This document shows, piece after piece, positions 1 through 10,677 of a DNA stretch of 64,000 bases (within the stretch, counting starts at the first letter, position 1; each line of letters starts with the position of its first letter). The position numbers and the translations under genes were made by a program. This DNA comes from Micromonospora sp. R77 (GTDB taxonomy: Bacteria > Actinomycetota > Actinomycetes > Mycobacteriales > Micromonosporaceae): the NCBI RefSeq assembly GCF_022747945.1, contig NZ_JALDST010000001.1:4588001-4652000 (forward strand), in the 5' to 3' direction. Under the pieces are notes generated by a model. It saw only the letters and a list, made by a program, of their open reading frames with translations. It ran no database searches and was not told where the DNA came from.

Positions 1-413
1 ACGCTCTTGTCGCCGAAGGCGAACAGCACGTCGGCGAGGTCGGCGGCGCCCGTCGCGTCGCCGGAGCCGTAGATGTCGGCGATGGTCTGGGCCGCCGAGC
101 CGATGTTGAACAGGGTCTGCCCGAGGTTGTTCAGGTAGGCGCTCAGCTCGGAGGCGTTGGCCTGCAGTTGGGAGCGGAGGTAGGCGGCCTCGCCGAGCAC
201 CTCGCCGTTGTAGGCCTCGCCCGGCATCTTGAACAGGTGGGACAGGTGGGTGGTGCGCGACATCAGGTCCCGCTGCTGGTCCGCCATGTGCTTGGCGTAG
301 TCCCGCAGCCCGGCCAGGTCGACGTCGAGCGGCGTGCCGCCCTCGACCCAGGGTGCGTGCGTGTTCGCGGCGGTCTGCGACGAGTACGGGCCGTTGTCAC
401 CGTCGACGCCCAT
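1..413 (-). CDS. ESX-associated helical protein (partial, C-terminus off window)
   Basis: Reads leftward from an ATG at 411-413, with a GGGGAGG ribosome site about 6 nt upstream, and leaves the window after 137 residues without a stop. The visible part has a short polar N-terminal tail, then a strongly helix-forming, soluble stretch with no signal peptide and no membrane segment. It is rich in Ala/Leu/Gln and has the spacing of a WXG/EspC-like helical hairpin, including a LFKMPGEAYNGE turn. It is transcribed away from the WXG100 genes, sharing a 254-bp intergenic region with them. By position it is probably a type VII substrate or chaperone-like partner. I do not recognise the family with certainty. 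Confidence 0.7.
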   Translation of the reverse strand, partial: MGVDGDNGPYSSQTAANTHAPWVEGGTPLDVDLAGLRDYAKHMADQQRDLMSRTTHLSHLFKMPGEAYNGEVLGEAAYLRSQLQANASELSAYLNNLGQTLFNIGSAAQTIADIYGSGDATGAADLADVLFAFGDKS

Positions 414-667
414 GATGCCTCCCCGTAGCTGGCGATGGATCGCAGTGGAGAGCGTAGTGGGCGGATGCCACAATGGTGCGCGCAGCCTGCCCCGACCGTC
501 GATGTTTTCGGTCCAATAGGGACGGCACGGACAGCTCCGTCGGGGCCGGCATGGCACGGCTGGACCGCTGTCGCTACGGTCAGGGCGAGCCGACTCATCG
601 GGTTCGTTCCGGCTGGGGCGGGCCGACTTCGAGAAACGGGGTGAATCACTTGTCAGGGACTCCCGGC
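414..667. promoter_or_regulatory. Divergent intergenic region between two ESX-associated transcription units
   Basis: This 254-bp gap separates the leftward partial gene from the rightward WXG100 operon and must hold both promoters. I see no convincing -35/-10 pair. It also contains alternative in-frame start codons for the first WXG100 gene (GTG at 641, TTG at 650). Confidence 0.4.
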
Positions 668-1009
668 ATGGGTCAGGTCCATGCCACCCAGGAGCAGCTG
701 AACGCGATGGCGCAGCGCTGCGAGGACACCGGCCAGGGGATCGCGCGCGGCATGGCGCAGCTCCTCGACCGGATCCAGTCGCTCGGCGGCGCCGGCATGG
801 CCGGTGCGGCCAACAACGCCCTCCAGGACGTCTCCGTGCAGCTCAACGATGGTCTCACGAAGATCATCAACGCCCTGGACGAGCTGGCCGGCAAGATGAG
901 CAACGCCTCCAAGCAGTACGGCGTGCACGACGAGGACGCAGCGAACGAGATCCGGGCCGCCGCCGCGTCGACCGGCGACAGCTCCGTCATCAGCATCCTG
1001 CGCGGCTGA
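668..1009 (+). CDS. WXG100-like protein, EsxB-type partner lacking the Trp
   Basis: A 113-residue soluble helical-hairpin protein of WXG100 size, likely a secreted substrate that pairs with the next gene's product. The hairpin turn, about residues 38-43, reads SLGGAGMAG, so the Trp of the usual W-x-G turn is replaced. Helix 1 carries the QEQLNAMAQRCED pattern and helix 2 NDGLTKIINALDELAGKM. The C-terminus is charged (HDEDAANEIR), followed by an Ala/Thr/Ser tail, where ESX export signals usually lie. I chose ATG 668, with AGGGA 8 nt upstream; GTG 641 or TTG 650 would add 9 or 6 residues and remain possible. It lies 31 bp before the EsxA-like gene, so co-transcription is likely. Confidence 0.8.
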   Translation: MGQVHATQEQLNAMAQRCEDTGQGIARGMAQLLDRIQSLGGAGMAGAANNALQDVSVQLNDGLTKIINALDELAGKMSNASKQYGVHDEDAANEIRAAAASTGDSSVISILRG

Positions 1010-1040
1010 CCGCACGCAGTTCAGATCGGAGAGGCGAGAC

Positions 1041-1325
1041 ATGACCATCACGTACAACTTCGGGCAGATCAGCGACGTCGCCACCGCCATCGGCACCTTC
1101 GAGGGCCTGATGGACCGGGAGCTGAACGACCTCTACACGGCGTTCACCCAGCTCTTCGCCCAGGACTGGAGCGGCCAGGCGGGCACCGCCTGCGACGAGG
1201 CGCGGCAGAAGTGGAACCAGGGCGCCACCGAGATCAAGACGGCGCTGGCCGGCGTCGGCGTCAAGCTCGGTGCCTCGGCGGAGCGGATGCAGCAGATCGA
1301 CCAGCAGATCGCGTCCGGCATGTAG
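1041..1325 (+). CDS. WXG100 family protein, EsxA-type
   Basis: A 94-residue WXG100 protein with a canonical turn DWSGQAG at about residues 42-48 between two amphipathic helices. Family members fold as four-helix dimers with a WXG partner and leave the cell through the EccC-driven ESX machine. A GGAGAGGCGAG ribosome site precedes the ATG. It follows the Trp-less WXG100 gene by 31 bp, so the two most likely form the heterodimer. No signal peptide or membrane segment is present. The window encodes its own EccB/C/D/E, so export through that apparatus is the natural inference. Confidence 0.92.
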   Translation: MTITYNFGQISDVATAIGTFEGLMDRELNDLYTAFTQLFAQDWSGQAGTACDEARQKWNQGATEIKTALAGVGVKLGASAERMQQIDQQIASGM

Positions 1326-1404
1326 TTCGGTGGCCGGCAGCCGGTGACCCGTCCGGGTCACCGCTTGCCGGTGCCGGCCGGAGGAACCAACGGGGATTGA
1401 GAGC

Positions 1405-1818
1405 GTGGGGATGGCGGACGTACCGGGACGGCCGGACTGGGGCGTGCTGCGTGGCATGATGGCCGACCTGCAGAAGGCGACCAGGGAGCTGCCGAAGTTG
1501 CAGCAGCGCATGCTGTCGGTGACCGGCACCGCCTGGTCGCCGGACGGCATGATCAAGGCCGTGGTCGGTCCCCGGGGTCACCTGCTCGAACTCGACATCG
1601 ACCCGCGCGTGCTGCGGCAACCCAACTCGAAGGCGCTCTCGGCGAGCATCCTGCGGACCGTCCGGGCCGCGGTCGAGGAGGCGGGCCGGCAGAGCAGCGA
1701 GCTGCTCAGCGCGACGCTCCCGGGTGACCTGCGCGGGCTCGCCGCCAACGACATGGAGAACTTCGTCGGCAGCCACGACGCCGACGTCCGGATGCGGAAC
1801 GAGGACGGCGATGAGTAA
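1405..1818 (+). CDS. YbaB/EbfC-family protein of the ESX operon
   Basis: A 137-residue protein resembling the YbaB/EbfC nucleoid-associated fold. An N-terminal helix (DLQKATRELPKLQQRM) precedes a beta-sheet part containing VVGPRGHLLELDIDPRVL, then a C-terminal helix (ILRTVRAAVEEAGRQ). Such proteins often accompany actinobacterial ESX substrate genes; whether they bind DNA there or act as substrate partners is not established. The start is GTG 1405; ATG 1411, with GTGGGG just upstream, is an equally plausible alternative. The stop overlaps the next start by 8 bp (ATGAGTAA), indicating translational coupling. Confidence 0.82.
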   Translation: MGMADVPGRPDWGVLRGMMADLQKATRELPKLQQRMLSVTGTAWSPDGMIKAVVGPRGHLLELDIDPRVLRQPNSKALSASILRTVRAAVEEAGRQSSELLSATLPGDLRGLAANDMENFVGSHDADVRMRNEDGDE

Positions 1819-2179
1819 CTACATCGAGATCACGTCGACGCCGGGCGAGATCATCAGTATCGCCAACGGCATCCGCAGCAAGGGCATGGAACTCACGGCC
1901 CAGCTCAAGGGCATCAAGTCGGCGATCGACGAGCACGAGGGCCGGGGCGACACCTTCCCGTCGGACCAGTTCACCGACCCGTTCGTGAACGACAACTACC
2001 ACATGGCCGTGCCGGCCGCGAACGACACGACCGTGCCGGCCAACCAGGCGGTGAAGGAGAGCGCCCTCTACTGCGGCACCAAGCTCACCGCGATCGGTGA
2101 CTTCGTCGCCACGGCGATGGTGAACTACGACGCCACCGACCAGCAGGGCGGCGCCGACATCGGCAACGCGGTCACCTGA
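1811..2179 (+). CDS. Small ESX-associated helical protein (EspC/WXG-like)
   Basis: A 122-residue soluble protein beginning inside the end of the YbaB-like gene. Residues 1-50 form a helix with GEIISIANGIRSKGMELTAQ. A loop with FPSDQFTDPFVNDNY follows, then a second helix with KLTAIGDFVATAMVNYD and a Gly/Asp/Ala tail. Length, two-helix layout and position between WXG100 genes and a WXG-tipped toxin are typical of small partner proteins needed for export of large ESX toxins. There is no signal peptide and no cysteine pair. The family name is uncertain; the role as chaperone or co-secreted partner is inferred from context. Confidence 0.7.
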   Translation: MSNYIEITSTPGEIISIANGIRSKGMELTAQLKGIKSAIDEHEGRGDTFPSDQFTDPFVNDNYHMAVPAANDTTVPANQAVKESALYCGTKLTAIGDFVATAMVNYDATDQQGGADIGNAVT

Positions 2180-2230
2180 TCACGGTGGCGGGGGCGAGAC
2201 CGGTGGTCCGACCGGTGACGGGGGCTCGCG

Positions 2231-5200
2231 GTGAGTGACGACCACGAGTTGATGACGTCCATCCTCGACTGGTTCGCCGAGGTCGAGGAGTGGATCCCGG
2301 GCGCGCGCAGCTGGGTCGGTGAACTGCTGCTCGGGCCGATCCCGCTGGCGAGCGCCAACAGCGCGTACGACCTCGCCGACCAGTGGGGCGACCTGGCCCA
2401 GGCGTTGAACGACGCGTACTCCGACGTCATGCAGATGGCCAACCCCATCCTGGAGAGCTGGTCGGGCGACGGCGCCGCACAGGTCTTCATGGAGCAGTGG
2501 TTCGCCTACCTCGAAGGGTTGCGCCAGACCGCGGAGAGCGCCGCGCAGATGCAGCGCGGCGTGCAGAACTTCGGGCTCGAGGTCGAGCTGATGAAGTTCA
2601 TGGCGGCGCTGAACCTGATCATGCTCGCCGTCTCGCTCTTCATGCTCATCGCCGCCGCCATCCCGACCGGCGGCGGTTCGCTGGGCGCCGCTCCCGGGCT
2701 CTTCGCCGGCACCCGGATCGCGCTCGCCCAGGCCGCCGAGAAGACCGTCGGCAAGATCGCCTCCATCGCGATGCGGATCGTGATGCGCAGCATCACCCGT
2801 CTGTTCGGCAAGCTGCCCGCCGCGGTCGCCCGCCGGGTGCTCCCGGCCGCCGTCCGTACCGTGGTGCCGCAGATCGCCCGGATCGTCGCCGGCCGGGTGG
2901 TCGCGGCCGGGACCCGGGTGATGACCGAGACCGCGCTGGGCCGCGCGGCCCGCACGGTCGCCGCGCGCGGCATCTCGAAGGCGGTCGCCAACCGGATGGC
3001 CGCGCAGGCACTGCGCGGGCTCGCCGCCCGGGAGATCAACGGTACGCTGCGCAACCAGGCCGTCCGCGAGGTGCAGCGGCAGTTGGCCAAGGAGATCCGC
3101 CAGCAACTGCTGCGCAAGTGGGCTGGCAAGGAGGCCCGGGACGTCGGCGAGAACGCCCTCGCGAAGATCGCCGCCCGGGAGGTCGCCGAGGCCGGGCTGG
3201 GTCGTGAGTTCGCCGGGTACGTCGGCACCCGGGTGGCCTTCGGCGCGGGCTTCATGGGCGGCGGCAACCTGCTCGGCCAGTTCGGTCAGATCCTCTCCGG
3301 CAACCGCACCGAGGGCGTCGACTGGGCGCAGGTCAAGGACGGGGTCGTCCAGGGCGCGGCCTTCGGCGCCGGCATGTTCGGCGGCCCGCTGGGCCACGCC
3401 ATCGGTGGTGCCGCCGCCGGTGGTGGACTCGCCCTCGGTCAGGAGTACGCCGACTACGTCGGCAGCGGCGGCCAGAACAAGATCGACTGGAAGGCCGTCG
3501 GGCACAGCGCCGTGCAGGGCGGCGCGGCCGGCGTCATCTTCGGCACCCAGACCGTGCTGGAGCAGGCCAAGTTCAGCCTCCCGCACACCCGGCTCGGCCC
3601 GATCCGGATCGGCGCGGACGTGCACGTGCTGCCCGGCCATGACGGCGGCTTCAACGTCCTGGCCACCCGCGCGAACAACCACGAAGGCCTGCTGCTGACC
3701 AGCGACGGCTACGTCGCCTTCCAGGGCCGGGACGGCGTGGCCCACGCGCCGGAGGGGCTCGCCGACCGACCCGACATCGCCCAGGCCCGGGACGAGCACT
3801 TCAGCAAGCTCGACGTCGACCCGAAGGCTCAGCAGGCCACCGCGGCGTCGATGGGCGGCACCCGGTCCGATCCGCCGGCCGGCAGCCGGGCGGAGTCGGG
3901 CAGCGGCACGTCGGCCCGCTCCGGTGACGGTGGCGGCGGGGGTGGGGGCCCTCGGCAGAACGCGTCGGGCGGCGGCACCAGCACGCGTGCCGGCGAGCCG
4001 GTCCGGTCGGCCGAGCCGACCCCCGCACCATCGAACGGGTACGCGTTCCCGGCGACGGCGCACCGACCGGCGACCGCACCGGCCCGTCGACCGCACGCAC
4101 CTCCGACTCCGTGTCGATGGATCGTGCGCCCACCGATCGTGCACCGTCCGATGGCGTGCCGGCGGACCGTGGACCGGCAGATCACGTGCCTACCGATGGC
4201 GCGCCGGCCGATCGTGCGCCGACGGACCGTGCGCCCGCCGATGGTGCGCCGACCGATCGGGTGCCGACGGACCGTGCGCCCAGCGATGGTGTGCCGGCGG
4301 ATCGTGCGCCGGCGGATCGCGTACCCACTGATCGTGCGGCGGCCGATCGCGTGCCGACGGACCGCGCTCCGGCTGGTGAGGCGCGGACCACGGCGGACGG
4401 TGCCCGGACCGGCGGTGAGCGGACGTCGGTGGGCGGCGACCGGGTCGGACCGCGCGACAGCCTGGCACCCGGCGGCGACCGTGCCCGGCCGGCGGCAGCC
4501 GGGTCGGCGGCGACCGCACGCCGGTGGGCGGGGACCGGGTGCCGGCGGGCAGCGAGACGCCGCGCGGCACGGAACGGTCCGTCCGGGACGGCGCCGACCC
4601 GGCACCGACGCACCCCCACGACGGCCGACCGGCCGACGCCGCTCCCCGCGCCGAGGGCGAGGGCGCGAGCCGGCGCGGTGCCGACCCCACCCGCGACGCC
4701 GGGACGGCACCGACCGACCGGGCCGCCGGACGCCCCGAACACCAGACCGGTACGCGGGACACGGTGCCGGCGGCGCGTGATGGCGGTGACGGCGGCCCAC
4801 CGCCCGAGCGTCCGCCGCACGAACCGACCGGGGCGCGCCCGGAGCAGGCGCCCCCGGTGGACGAGCCGGTGATGCGGAGCGCTGGCGCCGAGGTCGGCGA
4901 GCCGCCCACGCCGGAGTCGATCCGGCAGGGCACTGTGCGGATGGAGCTGCACCCGGAGTTTCCGGAGGTGGTGCGGTTCCTGGACGAGCACGGGTTCCGG
5001 CTGGTGGAGGATCCGACTGGACCAAACGTGGTGCTGCGGCACGTCTACAGCCTTGATGGCAAGGTACTGCTTCGGGAAGAGCGAGAGATCAGATACCGCG
5101 ACGGTATGCGCTTCCTCGATCTAGAGCACGAGATTGACCATGTGCGGCAGCTGATGGACCGGTTCCATGGCGACCTGGGTACGGAGGCGGTCCGGGAGCG

Positions 5201-6192
5201 CGCCAACGGCATGCAGGTCGAGATGAAGAACGCGCAGCGGATCTTGTCGAAGAAATACGACACGATCGTCGAGTATCACGTGCGCCTGCAGGAGACGATT
5301 CGTCTCATCGAACGGGGTGTGGACCCCTCCGTAATTCGCGAACACCTGGCGGGCACTGACTACCGCAGGACGCGGATGGATGCGAGGGTTAAGCGTGATG
5401 ACGTAACGGCGCAGGCGTGGCGGCGGGAGCACTTCGGCGACATCGGGTCGCTGGAGCGCCGACTCAGGGAGTTGCGTACCGAGTTCGAGAGCGGAGCCTC
5501 GCGATCCGAGGGACCCGCCGGCCGCCCCGACCCCACCGGTGACGGACCCCGGATGGCGAAGCACGCCACGCCCGGCCACGCCGACGACCACCTCCCGGCC
5601 CGCGACGAGCCGACCCGCGACGAGTCGACCCGGCACGAGTCGGCGCGGGACGAGTCGGTGCGGGACGAGCCGGCTGCGCAGCGGGACGCGGACGATCCCG
5701 CTCCCGACGCGTCGACCGGTGCGGCGATCCGGCCGCGGGACGAGGTGCGGGCGTTCGACTGGGCGGACCGGGCGTACGACCGGTTCCGCGCCGACGACGC
5801 GGACGTCGCCGAGATCGCCGCCAACCTCGCCGACACCCCCCGCCCCGACGGCGGCGGTCCCTTCACGCCGGCCGAGATCCACCAGATCAAGCAGCACCTG
5901 ATGGTCGAGGACCACCCGATCCGGGACTACGACGGCACGATCGAGATGCGGCGGTTCGACGCGTCGCCCGACATCGCCGAGGCGTGGATCCGGCTGCGGG
6001 AGGGGCACCCGCTGCCGGAGGACCTGGTCCTGCTCGGACACGAGCTGGCCGAGTCGAACTACATGCGCCAGCATCCCGAGGCGGACTACCGTACCGCTCA
6101 CGAGGCCGCCAACGAGCAGCACAACTGGCAGGACATCGTGCCGGAGCGGACCGGCGAGGATCTCGACATCAAGTGGGGACGGCACAGCGACG
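2231..6192 (+). pseudogene. Long WXG-tipped polymorphic toxin, reading frame broken
   Basis: The gene starts at GTG 2231. Residues 1-120 form a WXG-like helical domain with the WSG turn at about residue 77. A hydrophobic helix follows at about 124-150, then Ala/Arg-rich amphipathic segments, a Gly-rich stretch and a Pro/Ser-rich linker. This layout resembles CpnT-like ESX toxins. The frame then shifts at a C run (4020-4024) into an APTDR-repeat linker, and again near 4484-4486 into a third frame. That frame encodes an HExxH module (HEIDH at 5127-5141) and a second helical module with HELAES and AHEAANEQHNW, ending near 6190. Adding one C at each run restores a continuous protein. No stop lies at the expected end; the frame stays open to 8165 but loses coding character over the next small gene. 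Confidence 0.7.
4110..4375 (+). repeat. Tandem 12/24-nt repeats encoding APTDR-type disordered linker
   Basis: About twenty imperfect copies of a 12-nt unit encoding [V/A]P[T/A/S]D[R/G] in the middle reading frame of the long toxin gene. The encoded segment is acidic/basic alternating and certainly disordered. It joins the secretion N-terminus to the toxin modules, and such repeats are recombination-prone. Confidence 0.8.
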
Positions 6193-6420
6193 ATGGCAAT
6201 TCTGGTCGACTTCCGGAAGACCCGGGAAACCGAGACACAGGTGGAGTACCGCTTCGGACATCCGGAGATGGACCGCCTCCTGGTGATCGAGAAATCCACT
6301 CTGGCGGGCACTCCCTCGGACGGGACGGTGGACCGGACGTACGCGGCGGTGTTCACGAAGATCCTGCGGCTGCGGCGGGAACGGGAGAGCTGGCCGGCGG
6401 GCGGGACGTACGCGGCGTAG
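6193..6420 (+). CDS. Small 75-residue protein, candidate immunity factor
   Basis: ATG 6193 to TAG 6420, 75 residues, soluble and charged. The open frame of the upstream toxin runs antiphase across the same bases, but its third-position usage is poor there, whereas this frame has the G/C-ending codons expected of this genome. It therefore looks like the real gene. It begins exactly where the second toxin module ends, the usual place for a cognate immunity gene. The protein has an N-terminal strand-rich part (AILVDFRK, QVEYRFG) and a basic C-terminal helix. I recognise no family; immunity function is inferred from position only. Confidence 0.6.
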   Translation: MAILVDFRKTRETETQVEYRFGHPEMDRLLVIEKSTLAGTPSDGTVDRTYAAVFTKILRLRRERESWPAGGTYAA

Positions 6421-6434
6421 AACCCGCCCGGCTG

Positions 6435-9400
6435 GTGCCGGTCGACGGGCCGGTGCCCGAGCGGCCGGTGGCCGCGCCCCGGGACGTGGCGGCCGTGCTC
6501 GACCGGGAGGTGACCGAACTCGTACGCGGACGGGACGCCGGCCCGGCCGACCAGCCGCACCGCGCCGACTGGGACCCGCAGGCGCGGACCCTGCGGGTGC
6601 GGTACGGCGACGGCCTCGAGGTCGACGTCGTGGTGCAGGTCAACGAGTCGGTGCCGCCGGGCCGCTCGGTGGTGGTACGCCCGCCGATGGAGGCCGTCGA
6701 GGGCGGCGGCTGGCGGCAGACCGAGCCGGCCGGTGTGGTGCTCTCGTCGCACCTGCCCGCCGATCCGGTGGCGCGTGGCCCGCACGTGGAGGAGTCGCTG
6801 CGCGAGGCGTGGCGGACCCTGCACGACGAGGTGGGCGAGCAGCTCCGGCTGCCCGACGCGTCCGACGGGGCGCCCCCGCCGCACGACGCCGGCCCGCCCG
6901 GCGACGGGCCGCCCCCGGTGGCCGAGCGCCCCACCCCGGACGCGCTGCGCGCCCTGGAGGAGCCGGTCCCGGCGAGGTCCCGGTACGCGACGCGGACGTG
7001 GTGGGCCGGCACCGGTCACCCCGGCCGACCCGCCGCCGCCCGCGCCGCTCACCCCGGACGGCGTGCGGCAGTCGCTCGCCGGCCGGGGCGGCCCCGAGCA
7101 GTTGGGCCGCTGGGCCGGCGAGCACCTGGTCGACCGGGCGGAGAACGGCCGGGTGCAGCCGAAGTCGGCCGAGGAGATCGCGGCGGTCGTGGACCGCTTC
7201 GCCGACGAGGCGGCCGACCTGGTCGCGCCGGCACCGGAGCGCACCCCGGTCGACGAGGTGCGGCACAACGCCAGCCCCATCGCGGACACCGACTTCGTGC
7301 CGTACGGCCGCCCCTGGAACCAGCCCGACGTGTCGCTGGGCGAGCTGCACCGGGCGGCGCACGGCACACTGCCGACCGACTTCGCCGACGGCCGGGTCGT
7401 CGCCGTCCACTCCGAGGGCCCGTACGTCAAGGTGACCCTCGCCGACGGCGGCGAGCGGCACTTCGTGCCCCAGGTGGCCGGCGGAATGCGGGACCTCGCC
7501 GAGACGATCGTCCGCGCCGGTACGGCGGACGACCCGCACCTGGTGTACGTCAACCACCGGGTGGCCGCGGACCAGCTCCCCCGGGTGTGGGTGCACGAGA
7601 TCACCGAAACCCTGGCGATGCAGCACGCGGCGCAGACCCGTCCCGAGCCGCACGGGCTGGTCCGGCGGGCCATGACCGCGCTCGGGCGGATCTTCGGCGG
7701 CGGGGAGGCGGCCCGTCCCGAGGCCACGCCCCGGGTGGAACCGCACGTGGCGGCGCGGCTCAACGAGCGGGTGCACCTGCAGCGGCTGCACGACTGGGCC
7801 GGTGGCCGCCCCGAGGAGCAGGCCCGGCTGCGCCGGGAGATCAGCGGCGTCGACCGGGACCTGGCCGCGTTGGGTCACCGGGTCGACCCACCGGAGGTGT
7901 ACCGGCGGGTCCAGGACTGGGGCCTGCCGGACACCTCCCGGCTGACCGGCGTCATCGGTGGCCGCCTCGACGCGCCGCCGACCCACGGATCTGCCGGTCA
8001 CGGCACCCCGCACGACGCGGTGCCGCAACAGCGCCTGCCGCACGACCTGGCACCGCCGGGCCGTACGACGCACGACCCCGCCCCGCCGTGGGCCGCCGGG
8101 CGCGACGCCGCCCCGTCGTGGGCGGTCGGGCACGACGTCGCTGCGCCGCGGACGGCCGGGCATGACACCGCTGCGCCGTGGGCCGCCCGGCACGACCTGG
8201 CGCCGTCCCACTCCGCGCCCCACGACCCGGGTACGTCACACCCGGCGCCGCACGACCCCGGTACCTCCCACCTGGCACCGCACGACCCGGCACCGCACGA
8301 CCTGGATCCGGGCTATCCGGCGCCGCGCGACGCGACCCCGGTGGAGCCCAGCCACGACGGGCACTGGACGGACAAGCCGTGGGAGCACGAGGGCCGGCGA
8401 CCCTCCTTCGACGAGCTCATCCCGGTCACCGAGGCCGAGGCCGCCAAGTGGGCCGGCGAGGTCAAAGCCGAGTTCGGGCGGCAGATCGAGGGCCGCGAGT
8501 TCGGCGACGGCTTCCGGGTCCGCTTCGACGAGCACAACCACCCGATCAGCGTCTACCGCAACGAGGTGGTCCTGCGCCTCGAAGTGGTCGACGCGAACGG
8601 CGGCCACGCCGGCCGGACCGTACGGGTGTTCGCCCGGGAGCACGACGGCAGCCTGTACGTCACGCACAGCTCGATCAAGCTGTCCGACGGCGCCCAGGGG
8701 CGCGGCTTCTCCGACGGGTGGAACTCCTTCCTGGAGGGCTGGTACCGCGAGTCCGGCGTCCACCACATCGAGGTGCACGCCGTCGACCGGGGCGCGTACG
8801 CCTGGGCCCGGGCGGGCTACGAGTGGGCGCCGAACACGGAACACCGCGCCAACGCGGTACTGGGCAAGCTGCGGGCCGGCGTCCGGCAGATCGACGAGCA
8901 CCTCGACCAGCTCGCCCGGTGGCAGCGGGGCGAGGCGGAACTGGACGTCGGGCCGCTGCTGGAGCGGTACGGCGTCGACCATCCGGACCAGCTGCCCGAG
9001 CGGATGCGGCACGAGCGGGACGCCGGTCAGCACATCCTCGACCGGGCCGCCCGCCACCGGTTCGGCTCCCCGGACTATCCGCAGCCGCAGGAGATCAGCC
9101 GCGCCGGCGCGGCCGGCCGCAGTGGCCGTGACCAGACGTGGGTGGGCAAAGAGGCCCTGCTCGGCAGCGACTGGAAGGGCGTCAAGCCGATCAGCGACGG
9201 CGGGGTCGTCAACCCGCACCCCCGCATCGAGTCGACCGACGGACGGCCGATCACGGCCGCCGCCGTGCCGGACGGCGAGTTCCACGGTGCCGCCCGGGAA
9301 CTGCCGGAACCCGAGGTCGTCCGGGACCTGGCCCGAACCGCGCTGGCCGACGCGCCGCCCGTCCGGGTCGAACGGGTGGACCTCGACGTGGTCCCGGCCG

Positions 9401-10677
9401 ACACCCTGCCCGACGGTGCCGTCGCGCGCTCGGTGCCGGTGGACGGCGCCGGCCACGACCTGCCCGACGGGCACCTGCCGCCGCCCGACGGCGGCTACCG
9501 CATCGAGGTCTCCGACCGGGCCGGTGACCTGGCGGTGCCCCGCGCGATCCGGCACGAGGTCGCCGAGCTGAACGCGATCGGCGAACGGGCCCGCGCCGGG
9601 CTCGACCTGGACGTGCCGAACGTGCTGCGCCCCGGTGCCGTACCCGACGGGCCATTGCCGACCCGGGGTGACCTGAGCCCGCACGACCTCGGTCGGCTCG
9701 CCGAGCGGGACTACCTGCACGAGCTGGCCCGCGACCCGGAGCACGCCGCGCACGCCCGGTCCGAACTGGACGCGCTGGACCGGCATCTCGGCCTGCACCC
9801 CGACGACCCGGGCGCGTCGGCGCGCCGGCAGCTCGTCGAGGACCACCGGACGGCCCGGGACGAGACCGGGACGGAGCCCACGGACCGGACCGCCGACGAC
9901 GACGGTGGCGACCGGACCACCGGGTCCGACCACGGTGACGAGCCGCCCGCCACCGGTGAGAACGGTCGGCTCAGCTACGACGACGTCAGCGACCTGTTGC
10001 CCGCCGACGACTCCGGTTATCGGGTCACCCCGGCCGACTGCGAATGGCTGGGCATCTCCCCGGAGGCGGTCGCCGACTGGCACTCGCGTACGGCGCCGCT
10101 GGGTATGACCCCCGAGCAGTTCGGTGACTTCTGCACGTCGCTGGACGAGGCGCTGCGACTGGACGGCATCGATCCCCAAGCCGTGGACCTTCGGCTCCAG
10201 GGATCTTCCGCGCACTTCTTCTCCGGTGCCCACAAGGAGCTTCCCAAGCTGGAGGACATCCCTGACGCCGAGGCGCAGCGGAGATACCAGGAATGGCGCG
10301 GCGGCGAGTCGGAGCATCCACTGCGCCGTCCGTTCGACTCCATGCACAGGCTGGGTCTGGATACCGACCCGAGTGACTACGACGTCCAGATCTCCTCGGA
10401 CGCGGTGGCGGCCAAGGCCGCCGAGGAACGGCAGTCCAGTGGCGAGGCCGACCTGTCGCTGTACCACCCGAAATATGGATTCGTACGGAAAGAATTCGTG
10501 AATCCGAGCATGCCCCACCTGTTCGAGTGGGCAAAGCAGCAGACCCAGCTCCTGGGGCGCGACGTGGTACCCGCTGTCTTCTCGGATGCCGGGCCGCCCG
10601 ATCACAGCGCGTCGGGTAAGGTGTCAGCTCATTTCCGGGACAGCGACTGGCGGCTCAATCCGAGAAAGGGGAGCTGA
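6435..10677 (+). pseudogene. Orphan toxin cassette(s) ending in a nucleotidyltransferase-like toxin; frameshifted
   Basis: Coding resumes right after the small gene (GTG 6435 is a possible start) but without a WXG N-terminus. The frame moves twice at C runs (about 6968-6970 and 7006-7007) and is then open to TGA 10677. Modules in order: a helical module with VWVHEITETLAMQHAA; HDPAP-type repeats (7990-8340); a GNAT-like module at about 8640-8830 with AQGRGFSDGW and AYAWARAGYEW; another helical module with RHEVAELNAIGERAR; a disordered Asp/Thr/Gly linker; and a C-terminal domain of about 210 residues. That domain carries RLQGSSAHFFSG and PSDYDVQISSD, matching the G[GS]...DxD pattern of nucleotidyltransferases. 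The stop overlaps the next ATG by one base (TGATG). Confidence 0.7.
7990..8340 (+). repeat. HDPAP-type linker repeats inside the toxin array
   Basis: Imperfect repeats encoding [R/P]HD[P/L]AP[S/P]/HDPGTSH units, about 24-30 nt each, many copies. They form a His/Asp/Pro-rich disordered linker between two globular modules and mark a module boundary. Confidence 0.75.

Noticed and set aside
2180..4144. Long antisense open frame opposite the toxin N-terminus
   Set aside because: Composition is Gly/Arg/Ala/Pro-rich with no motifs; it mirrors the WXG-tipped toxin gene.
6193..6420. Frame-3 read-through of the toxin across this interval
   Set aside because: Third-position bases in that frame are rich in A/T, unlike the rest of the genome; the 75-residue frame has the normal codon bias.
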